From Chrysomallon squamiferum (lineage: Eukaryota; Mollusca; Gastropoda; Neomphalida; Peltospiridae): a stretch of DNA of 64,000 nucleotides. The DNA lies in the NCBI GenBank assembly GCA_012295275.1, contig CM022665.1, positions 48,853,064 through 48,917,063 of the forward strand, written 5' to 3'. The notes under the pieces are model-generated. The model saw only the letters and a program-made list of their open reading frames with translations, did no database searches and had not been told where the DNA came from. Shown here piece after piece: positions 13,207-24,789 of the stretch (within the stretch, counting starts at the first letter, position 1; each line of letters begins with the position of its first letter). The translations under genes were made by a program, and so were the position numbers.

Positions 13207-14580
13207 CAAAATATCCTTTCAGTCCCAAATTAAAATGATGACATTGTATAACAGTAGTCAGGATGTAGTTATTAGTAAATATCAGATAATTAACAACTGT
13301 TTAATACACATGCACAGAACTAATAAGTACAATATACATGGTGCTTACACATGGAACTGCTGTTTGCTGATTCTGTATTAATAAACATTTGACTATTTGC
13401 ATTTTTAATAAGTTTAGCATCATTTCTTGTCAGAACAATTTCTTTAGTAACACATTCACTGCTAATACAATACAGACTGATTTCTTGTGCATGCATTGAC
13501 ACAAAAACTTTGTAAGCAGACACAAATTTCTGCTTATGAACATTTTCAATTTTCAATTTTGATTAAATGTAGTTAACAAGTTTTTTCAGGAACTGTTTAA
13601 AAAATTTAAAAGAACGACAAACCTGACTACATATTTAAAATGAATTAAAGATACAAACTTATGCTTACTTGAACTGAGCAAAGATTTTAACTAAACTGAT
13701 GATATAAATTTATATTTTGATTTGAAAAAATAAAAAATAAAAAATAAAAATGATTGCCTTTAGAGCAGCCTTTGTGCATCGACAACTTTCAAAAATCAAA
13801 AACGAAAAATAAATAAATAAATAAAACAAAATAATAATATATATACAATAAAATTAAAATAAAAAATAAAAATTTTAAAAATTATAAAAAAAAAGAAGTT
13901 TTCAAACGTTTAAATGTGAGAAAATGAACAAACTGAAGTTGACAAAAAGTTAACAGAAAACACTAACAGCAATTATAGCAGTAATAAATAAAAACATTTG
14001 TGTTTAAACAGCTGTTAAAAATGTTGTCTTGTAGAGCAATTAAAAATAAATACAACATGTTTTTTTAAGACACCAAACAAGTAACATCATATCCACAGCT
14101 GGAGTACTTGAAAAATACTCGACTCCATTAAGAACAAGTAAACAAATAAAAAATATTTAGTCAACATTCTGTAAATTATTCTTTTTTGAAATTACTTCCA
14201 AAATAACAAAAAAACAAACAAAAAAACATATCATTTACTAGTTATTTTTTTAGAATGATTAACGCACACATTTTTTGTTATCAATACAGTTTATTTAGCT
14301 TTGTTCACATACAAGGCAGCATTAAAATACAGTTACAGATACAAATTAGAGTTTCTCAGTACATGTGGAGCAATACATAGCGTAATGTTAAACAAGAACA
14401 TTTAATACACTGAAACAGAATTATTAATTATTCACTCTTGAAGTTTATTCATAATTGATGTTTTAAACAAACAAAAAAAAAAATTCACTTTAACTTTGAT
14501 TTTTGACCGAGAAAGAGTATCAGAAAACCAGTTACTGATAAAATCTCAAAATCATGATAAACTATTAACAAAATATACAC

Positions 14581-14650
<70 letters not shown>

Positions 14651-14848
14651 TGAAACAAAAATTCTGTTAGCTTTCTAACAAGTCTTCAAAATGTGACTAA
14701 TGAAAGATTTTCACAGTCATGTTGTTAATGCCAACAGCTCAAAGAGTTTGTCTTGTTACAAGTGAGCGTTTCACAAACAGGTGTGTTGTGTTCACATTCT
14801 GAAGTCAGGTAAGCAATTCACTTTGTGGGTTATTGTTGAGTTATTAAA
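13207..14848. other. Intergenic AT-rich spacer with the SNX3 3' end
   Basis: No gene seen. It holds A-rich runs, an (AT)/(ATAC)n tract at 14577-14649, and minus-strand AATAAA hexamers (seen as TTTATT) at 14444-14449 and 14290-14295 that could end the SNX3 transcript. Confidence 0.5.
14577..14649. repeat. (ATAC)n/(AT)n microsatellite
   Basis: Alternating CATATA and AT units. Confidence 0.9.
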
Positions 14849-17800
14849 TCACGTTGTTCTGATTTTGCCAGGAACATAATTCTTGTCGATCACGGGCTCC
14901 TGGAGAAACATGTGCAGACACTTTTCATTCTGTGCCAGTGGATGTCCAGCCACCCTGAAACAACCACATTGTAATAAAAACACACAGTCAATACTTTCAG
15001 TTGTCTCACTGCAACCTTTGCTAATAATAGATAAATTATACATCTACGGTGATTTTTAAAAGTCAAAACTTACACTTATTTCAGTTACAGCAACCTTTGC
15101 TAATAATAGATAAATTATGCATCTACGGTGATTTTTAAAAGTCAAAACTTACACTTATTTCAGTTACAGCAACCTTTGCTAATAATAGATAAATTATGCA
15201 TCTACGGTGATTTTTAAAAGTCAAAACTTACACTTATTTCAGTTACAGCAACCTTTGCTAATAGTAGTCAGATAAATTATACATCTACAGTGATTTTTAA
15301 AAGTCAAAACTTACACTTATTTCACTGTTACAGCAACCTTTGCTAATAGTAGTCAGATAAATTATACATCTACAGTGATTTTTAAAAGTCAATACTTTCA
15401 CAAATTATACATTTTTAAAACTGTTACAGCAACCTTTGCTAATAATCAAAATCTACAGTGATTTTTAAAACACTTATTTCACTGTTACAGCAACCTTTGC
15501 TAATAGTAGTCAGATAAATTATACATCTACAGTGATTTTTAAAAGTCAAAACTTACACTTATTTCACTGTTACAGCAACCTTTGCTAATAGTAGTCAGAT
15601 AAATTATACATCTACAGTGATTTTTAAAAGTCAAAACTTACACTTATTTCACTGTTACAGCAATGTTTGCTAATAATAGTCAGATAACAAATTATACATC
15701 TACAGTAATTTTTAAAATTCGGTACATTCAGATTTTTTCACTGATACAGCAACATTTGCTAATAATAAAATCAGATAACAAATTATACATCTACAGTAAT
15801 TTCAACAAGTCACTACATTCTGTTTTTTCACTGATACAGCAACATTTGCTAATAATAAAATCAGATAACAAATTATACATCTACAGCGATTTTAACAACA
15901 GTCACTACATTCACTGATTTCATTGCTAACTTGAGCATCTGATAACTGTAACAACTGTGAGAAGGAACAATTCACAGCAGACGTCTGTAGACAGGTAACT
16001 ACTGTCACTCTGTCGCGTGAATCATCGCTGTAAAATAGCTGTTGCACTAATGACTTAGTTGCAAGTACAAATGCATTTTAATCACAGTGACAACAATTTA
16101 TTCAACAGCTGTTTACATTTCAAAGTGAGTCTGAAGTTTAAATACTTTTTGTACACTTCTGTGGTTTCTGTTTTCTTAATTTCTGGCCATTTCGTGTAAC
16201 TAACACAAATAGTAAAAAACAGGCAGTATACACAAGATAAGGTAATCCACTATTTGTACCGTCAACAAAGGGAGATTTTAAAAAGTATACTGATTAAAAA
16301 AAAAATAAAAAAAAAAAAAAGGAATCACAAATATAATAAATTGATGTATTCTATATAGTGTTGTCTAATGCACACTGTCTGCATACTGTGTGAATCTTGT
16401 CAACTGATGACTGCTCTTCGCTAACATTCCCAATCAGCAGATTAATAACCACTTACATTTTACATATTACTGAATACTCACTTGTTGATAAACTGCTCCA
16501 GCCCTTTCCTTCTCTCTTCAATGAAATCTTCTTCAAAAATACCGTCGTCTCCTCGGAATGGAAGCTGTCTCTTCAAAGCTTTGCCGGGTAATGGCGGAAC
16601 AACGATCTAGTTAAACAACATGCAAAACATATAAAATATTATGTCTAACATTAGATTCATGCTGAATATGATAAAAACCCAACTGTAACACAAACTTTCT
16701 CAACAGAGTGACTTTAAAATGTTGCTATAATGGTTTAATGTCTCAGATTTAATTTTATTCATATTACAGTTGAAGTGAATAGTACTAACTGTAACACAGT
16801 TGACAAAAAGTGATTATTAGAAACAACGTGACTAACTCACTATCTCTAGTTCATATGATAGATTACAAGAAGTGATGCAAAAATGATTATTAGAAATACA
16901 TGATTATCTTACTATCCTAGTTCATATGACAGATTACAAGAAGTGATGTAAAAATGATTAGAAGAAACACTTTGAATACCTTGCTATGTCTAGTTGATAT
17001 GAATGATTAGAAGAAACACTTTAATACCTTGCTATCTCTAGTTGATATGAATGATTAGAAGAAACACTTTGAATACCCTGCTATCTCTAGTTGATATGAA
17101 TGATTAGAAGAAAAACTTTGAATACCTTGCTATCTCTAGTTGATATGAATGATTAGAAGAAACACTTTGAATACCTTGCTATCTCTAGTTGATATGAATG
17201 ATTAGAAGAAAAACTTTGAAAAATATGAATGATTAGAAGAAACACTTTGAATACCTTGCTATCTCTAGTTGATATGAATGATTAGAAGAAACACTTTGAA
17301 TACCTTGCTATCTCTAGTTGATATGAATGATTAGAAGAAACACTTTGAATACCTTGCTATCTCTAGTTGATATGAATGATTAGAAGAAACACTTTGAATA
17401 CCTTGCTATCTCTTTCTAATTCATTACGTAGCCACTCAAAATCACTGTAGCGACGTCTTGAGGTACATTCCTTCAACTTGAAAACAGGCAGGTTAGTCTA
17501 CAAGCAAATCAAACCATTTATATTATAATAAGAACATTTTAATATTACAGCAAATTGAAAATTTAAAACATACACTCTTGATAATAATAAAAATTATATA
17601 CATATATATACATTGTGGGCAATTCCACACCAAAACAATCACCTTCCAATTTTGATAAAATTTCACTCATTTGTGCATCCTTATAAATGATGAAAGCATG
17701 CAAAATTTTGGAACCAACATCTTATCAATTTTTAAAGTATGGTGCCGTATTCCTATTTTTGGGACTCAAAACTATGTTGAGTGATTATGGGTTATTTCTA

Positions 17801-19355
17801 AATGCTAATAACTTTAACCATTATAAAGATATTGAGCTGAAATTTGTCACTGAACATAATTCATATCTGGCGAATATAAAAATATATTCATTCTGCACAC
17901 CAAGTTTTTCACCAGGTGACATCTACATTTTAGTTTTTTTTACCATTCAAATCTTATATTTTTCATATTTTGAAGGTCAGTTACTCTATGATTATTTGTC
18001 ATATATATAAACTGCTGACTGATTTGAAGTATGTACATATGGATGTTTCCTTATGGAAACGATTATCTGAATCTAGTAAAATATTTATAGTTAGGCAACT
18101 TGGGATCAAAAGTCACAAAAAAAATTACAAAATGTAAAACATATATGCATGCAAGCTGCATAACAAAAATTAAACATTTTTTTAAGGAAATAAAGTCTGT
18201 CATTCATCTTGCTAATGTTAATTATAATACATCAGATAAGTTGTCGAGCATAAACTGAATTGAAGGAAAACCGCAAGCTTTGAATTTTATTCTTTTCTTT
18301 TATTTCCACGGCACAGCTAGTGTTCCCTTAGATTTAAAAAAAAAAATGTTAGGGTACCAAGAAAAGTTGGAGGGACATCAAGCCAATATTTATCAAGTTG
18401 TCATAAATTTAGTTTCAGTAAAGATTTAGAAAAAAGTTAATTCACAAGTACTGACAATGTTAGAGTATAAAATACATAAAATAAAATAAAAATGTGAAGG
18501 AAAATGTTTTGTTAATAATGTTCAAATGTCATTAGATTTCTAGACAATATGTTCTCAAATCTCAGTTTTAAAATCAGAATTAAATTAAGAAAAAATACAT
18601 CTGAAATGGCTATATTTAAAAGTTTATGAAAATTTATACACAAAATATTCTACAATTTCATTTTTTGTTTCTTTTTTTGTTGTCAAAATCTTTGTGCCTT
18701 TTAAGATATATATTTTTTTTTTCAAACCATAAATACTCAATTTAATGCTCCTTTTTTTAACTTAAATTGTTCTCCTCTTTTCTGAAAGCGTTTTTATTGA
18801 ACTTTGAGAATATCTTTAATATTTCAAAATAAATAGTTTTCGTTTTTGCAAAGAACAGAATCAACATTGTATGATTTATATATAAATAAAAAGATTTATA
18901 CATTATAATGATCCTTAGTTTCAAAATACACGATCTTTCAACAAAAAAGCTAGAAAAGGGGGTGGATCCACATTTTTGTTTCATGATGAAGCAGGAAATT
19001 TTTGTCAAACTTACATCTTTAGTCATATGTCCAGCATTAAACCAGAGATAATAAAAACTCATTTGTGGTATAAAAAAATAAATAAACTATAATAAATATA
19101 TTTTAAGAGGACATGATCTGCGTAGTTATTATTAGACATTACATGTGGGGGGAGAAAAGGGAACAAAAGGCGAAGTAGGCCATCTATTTAACCTACCCTC
19201 ATTCGTAACTCATAGTCGGTATAACGTTTCTTTCCAACGCCGTGTGTTTGCGGATTACACATATCAATTTCTAAAAAGTTAGCAGGAGGTGAGTAGGCAT
19301 CCTCTAATGTCTGTTTTTGAGTATTTATTCTTGCTGTCGCGGCTGAGTTCGACAT
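14849..19355 (-). CDS. SNX3: Sorting nexin-3 (PX-domain protein; SNX3/SNX12 type), complete
   Basis: Four minus-strand exons: 19355-19197, 17497-17402, 16606-16482 and 14954-14849. They join in frame to 161 aa, against 162 aa for human SNX3. Splice sites on the minus strand are GAGG|GTAGGT, TTGTAG|ACTAAC, CAAG|GTATTC, ACTAG|ATCG, ACAA|GTGAGT and TTTCAG|GGTGG. The protein is a single PX domain with short flanks. The phosphoinositide pocket is present: RRYS at residues 68-71, PPLPGK at 89-94, and Arg in EERRKG at 117. The family binds PI3P on early endosomes and recruits retromer for recycling of cargo such as Wntless and transferrin receptor. The ATG at 19355 fits the usual start (MSNSAATARIN). 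SNX3 and SNX12 cannot be separated by eye. The gene is divergent from AFG1L. Introns 2 and 3 hold tandem arrays, and the array in intron 2 contains the exon-2 donor. Confidence 0.95.
15009..15925. repeat. 79-90 bp minisatellite in SNX3 intron 3, about eleven units
   Basis: Units begin with GCAACCTTTGCTAATA and include TACATCTACAGTGATTTTT and CACTTATTTCA. Unit starts fall near 15011, 15090, 15170, 15249, 15333, 15430, 15490, 15574, 15660, 15749 and 15840. The array does not reach the exon-4 acceptor. Confidence 0.9.
16830..17401. repeat. About 49-bp minisatellite that carries the SNX3 exon-2 donor site
   Basis: Eight good units plus degenerate ones at the low-coordinate end. Read on the minus strand, each unit holds AGAGATAGCAAG|GTATTC, the same bases as the real exon-2 end and 5' splice site at 17410-17396. 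Copies of the junction lie near 16978, 17024, 17073, 17121, 17170, 17250, 17300 and 17349. Confidence 0.92.
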
Positions 19356-19601
19356 TTTCGCTAAAAAAAAATATAATACGCACTGTATGAAACGTCACCG
19401 TAAACTGCGTATGACGCAGCGGATGAAAAAACAAAACAACACTTCTGTAGTACATTTCCACCTACTTCATTGGGTCACCAAATTGTTTTCCCTACTGGCT
19501 GTTTTTATAAGAAATGTTGTTACAAAACGGAAAGCTGTTTAATATTACTTTAAAAACAAAATATAAACTATTACCAACATACTGAAGTTATAACAATAAT
19601 A

Positions 19602-19640
<39 letters not shown>

Positions 19641-20736
19641 TTCCTAGAATGTACAGTTGTGGAGCGCGGTCTGCTGATTTTTTAAGCTTTATTTGGTTCA
19701 TAAAATAAAAGATTTAAATAATAATAAGAAGAATATCAAAAGTCGATAGTTTTGACAATAAATATGAATACATTTGGATACATAATTCTTTTAAATAACG
19801 AAATTTTTATGGATTGTCTCATTTAGATTGCGGGTCATTTGAAGGACCAGAAAACAAATTCACGAAGGAACACACGTGGAAACGTATAACATGTTAAAAA
19901 TATGAAATATTGTTTACAAACATCGGTTTTATACAGATTTCCATGCATTTGTTTCCAGACTGTTTCATTTGCTTCCAGTGTATCAGGTCAGTTATATGCC
20001 AATAAGAAAATAATAATAATTTATAAACTATAGCTCGCAACCAAATGCTGAGATGGTCTCTGCATATAGTTAAAATCAATAAATTGTTAAGTTTATGTAT
20101 TTTTATCGGAAAAAAAATCTCTTAATGGTGACCTCATGACTGGTTCTGAACTCGAAATCGCCTGTTTTTAAAACTTCATTTGCATCAATTACCTCTTTTC
20201 AAAGTTCAGGTGCTTTCTCACTAATACACATATTAACAAATTTGTAAAAGGAATCCGTGTAATCAAAAAAATTGCAGCCCCACAAATACTGTATTATACA
20301 TATCGAATTAGTATCTATTAACGCAGGTGCACGGATACAAACTTTGTATCAGTGGAAAAAACAATAACTTGTTTCTTTTCATCTATTTATTTCTTCTTCT
20401 TCTTCTTGGTTTTTTTTACTCAGTTATAAAGTTTTTATGAAGTTATCAGTTAAAGTACGTGTGACATTATATTAATTCAAATCGTATTGTTTTCATTATT
20501 ATTTATTTTTTATTTTTTCTTCACATTTTATTATTTTTTTTAAACATTTAACTGGTTTGAAAGATTTTTAACAATGTAATGAAATACACTGGAATAATTT
20601 TGTTGAGAACAAATTGATCAGGTTCTTTATTTTGACTTTCAGCATAAATGTAAGCAAAACAATAACAGTTACAATTAATGACACAAATTAATTGTTTTGA
20701 ATATATAATAATCACTGATTTGCTTTTTTATTTTAG
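19356..20736. promoter_or_regulatory. Shared divergent promoter region of SNX3 (-) and AFG1L (+)
   Basis: Spacer between the SNX3 start codon and the first recognised AFG1L exon. Near SNX3 there is an ATTGG (CCAAT box in the SNX3 sense) around 19471 and a GACGCAG stretch near 19413. An (AC)n run at 19605-19637 is followed by ACACGTG and a more GC-rich patch near 19660. The AFG1L exon(s) with start codon and mitochondrial presequence should lie here, but I could not identify an exon with ATG and the required phase. Confidence 0.45.
19605..19637. repeat. (CA)n microsatellite
   Basis: Perfect 33-bp CA run in the divergent spacer. Confidence 0.95.
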
Positions 20737-21890
20737 GACATAAAGTAAATAACGAGTTTTCACAAAATGACTCACATGGAGACACAAAAGACAATGTAAC
20801 GTTTAAGAATTTCTCGGGACCTAAAGCAGCATATCGGTCTCTGATTGAAAATGGCCGACTCCGAAGAGACAGACATCAAGAAGCTATTGTTGAAAATTTG
20901 GAAGAATTACATGAACAACTTGAGAATTATCAACCACACAAAGCGCGTGGTTCATCTTCTTGGTTATCCAGAGTAAGCTCATATTAACAGGGTGAATTCA
21001 TACTCTGAACATCATTTTTTTTATCCTGACTGGGTTATGGTGATGAAGAGGTGTACAGGAAAAATAAAACATGAATTTTGTTTTGAAAATAAAATTAAAT
21101 GTACCTCAAAATATCTGTATCAATACTTACATCGTCGTCGACACAGACTTAGCAATAGAAGTATGTAACAATAAATATTTTCAAAATAAATTTAAATGTA
21201 ACTCAAAATATATTATAAATGCTTACCAGGGGTTTAAACTTGCACTGGTAGTATGTAACAATAAATATTTTGTTTATTGATTATATCCTGAGGGTGATGG
21301 CATTTTTGTAACCGGATTACAATTGTAGTGTAACAATAATATTTAACTATCAACTTGCAATATTAAATAATTTATCTGAGAAAACCAGAGCCATTCAGTT
21401 TGTGATGATTTTTCTACCCTCCAAACCAACAGGTAAAAACTGAGAATAATTAATAAACAAGTGAAGGTTTATAGACTCTTTATTGATCAAAAACATTACC
21501 AGTCTTTACACAGTATCTTCACATACTGAAAGCTATTGCAGGAACTGGGTTGGTTCTATTCACTGCCCATTTTCCAGTTCCAGTAAGGGTCTCACAAAAT
21601 AAAGGATCAAAGATCATGATGCATAGTTCATTGATTTTAGAAAGATGCCATGAATAACATTTCTCGAGTTCTCATTATATAAAAGTTACATGCTAGAATT
21701 TGTTGACGTATTTTAAATAAGTATTAATTCATTTGTGACTGTTTCTACGATGTTCTCTAGTTTTAATTCTTCTTGTAGACATTTGGTCAAAGGAAGGCAG
21801 AAGAGTCTTCTGTTCTACAGGGTCTCTATTTATACGGCAAAGTTGGTGAGTGTGTGTAACTGTTTTACATTACAGTATAATCCATACATT

Positions 21891-21964
<74 letters not shown>

Positions 21965-24751
21965 GATAGATAGATAGATAGATATTGCGCTAGAGATAGA
22001 CATATGCATACAGATAGATAGTTACAGATATACTGACAGATATGGATATGGATATATATGCACACATACGCATATACATATTCAGTTCAGTGGTTTTAAC
22101 ATTTATTTATAATCTAAACCTGCATCCAAACACAACCAGTCAAGTAATTATACAACAGTACTTAGTTCTTTTTCACAGATTAACAATACATTTTTTTGTC
22201 ATTGAAAAAGTATATTACTATCATACTATCAGAAGTGTAGACATGCAGCATCTGAAATGAAAGATCATCTGTTTTAATTTTGTCAAATGTCATTACAAAG
22301 AAAGTGCGGGTCAATTAATGGCTGCTGTCATTTTAATGGCTGATGGTTGTTTCACATGTAATATTATTCAGGATCGGGAAAAACAATGCTGATGGACATG
22401 TTTCATCAGACATGCAGTGTTGACAAGAAACAGCGAGTTCACTTCAACAAGTTTATGTTGGATGTCCACAAACGTACGTAACTAAGCAACCTGACCCTAC
22501 TTCATACACTCAGCTAATAATTATTCCATATATATATATATATATATATTTCTTCTGATTTGTAATCTGCTAAAGCATATTCTTTCAGAATCCTTTCAGC
22601 ATCCTTGTGTTCATTGACAATATTAAAAATACTGAAGAAAACAATTAATAAGGACATTATTTTTTTTCCAACATTGTTTAAGAAAGAACAAAAATACACC
22701 ATCCTACACTAAATGAAATCTAAAAAAAAGATTTGTGAACTCTTAAATTAAAAGTGTTAACATCTTCACATTATCTTACAAACAACTGAACCAGTAGGTT
22801 CTTGGCCATGTAGAAATATATACTCTAAAATGATAATGTTCTGTTATTTCTGGCTTCAGGGATTCATGCCCTGAAACAAACCATCCCCAAATTGAAAGAC
22901 CAGAAGAGACCTCCCAGATATGACCCAATTCAGCCCATTGCTGATCAGATTACAGACGAGGGCTGGCTTCTCTGCTTTGACGAATTTCAGGTATTTTATT
23001 TCACAGTTAATTAATTTGTGACATGTACCTCAGTTTTGACGAATTTCAGGTATTTTATTTTACAGTTAATTAATTTGTGGCACATACCTGTAACAAAAAA
23101 TATCGACATTTTTCCCACTATATAAAAGATTATTTTTTATATATTTTTTTTTATTTAAAGTTTATTTGTGGTTTCTGTTTGTGTGCATTTATTTAATTTT
23201 GTCATGATGTTGCTGACTGTATTATTAACAAAAAAGAATTATGTATTTAAAATTATTGGATATAATGTCATGTTTTAGAGAGTTAATTATTTAATGTTTC
23301 TTTTATTTACTGATATAATTTTATTTTAGAATTATGTTATTTTTAAGTGTAAAGATGTTATGTTATTTTAAGGTTAAAGATATTTGCTAATTTAAGATTA
23401 CAAATATGTTATTTTAAGGTAAAAGATAATGTGTTATGTTAAGTTCACAGACATTTTAAGATTACATGTGTAAAAATATGTTATTCAAAGATTGAATATG
23501 TGATATTTTAAGATTAAAAATATGTAATTTTCAAGTTAACAGATGTTCTTTTTAAGGTTAACAATATGTTATTTTAAAACTAAACTTGTGTAACTTTAAG
23601 GTTAAAGATATTTTGTTAAGTTTAAAGTAAAGTTATTTTAAGGTTAAAGATATTCTATTCAGTTCACAGATGTCATGTTTTGAGCTTACAGTTATGCAAT
23701 TTTAAATTTAAAGATATCACATTGTTTTAAGGTGACAGATATTGCTGATGCAATGATACTCAAACATCTGTTTACAGCATTGTTTCAGAACGGTGTTGTA
23801 GTTGTTGCTACATCCAACAGAGCCCCAGATGGTGAGACTTAAAAACATTCTTCATCAGAAGTTTTAGAATTCTGTATTAATTATTAAAACATATCACATT
23901 TAATGGCTGTGGAATAAAACACGAGAATTTTTTGTTGTCTGTGAAAACACAGCCAAGGATCTGTGTGTAAGAAATTGTTGTAAATATATCAATAATGAAG
24001 TAAGTTTCATCATGTGATCTTTAAGAGATAGCTGCACCTGCTAAAATGAAGTAACTGATGTCCTGTAATTTTCTCTCTTTTTTTTCTTCATTATTTCAGA
24101 CATTTTCCTGTTTCAATGCATGTGTATTTTTGTGCAGTGCATTATAACTTAATTCTTCCTTTTTTTCTATTTATTTATTTTATTTTATTTTTTATTTTTT
24201 TGTCAAGACTTGTACAAGAATGGTCTTCAGAGAGCTAATTTTGTTCCTTTTATTGGAGTCCTGAAAGGTGAGTGTTTTAACACAGATAATAAAAATACAC
24301 TTAAAAACAGACACATTTTCAGAAAAATGTTGTTTTTCTTTTTTTTTTTCGTTTATCATTATTATCACTTTTCTCATAAATAAATAAATGTGAACCAAAC
24401 AGAAAACTTTAAATAAATTAACTTGTATCACATTTCTACTACATTTTGTTACTTAGACATTTAAAAAAAAAAAAAATTAAAACAAATTTAATCTTTATAT
24501 TTCTGTAACTTTCTTTTATTAAATGTCTTTATTTATTTATTTATTTATTTATTTATTATCTCTTTATAGACCTATCCTTAATTAATTTATTTATTTTATT
24601 TTTATTTTTATTTTTATTTTTATTTTTATTTTTATTTTTATTTTTTTATTTTATTTTTTTTTTTTTTTTTTTTTTTATTTTATTTTATTTTTATTTTTAA
24701 TTTTACTTTACTTTTATTTTATGTTATTTTATTTATTTTATTATTATTATT

Positions 24752-24789
<38 letters not shown>

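Noticed and set aside
17687-18010. 107-codon open frame in SNX3 intron 1
   Set aside because: AT-rich composition, no recognisable domain, inside an intron of the opposite strand. Possibly repeat-derived but not supported.
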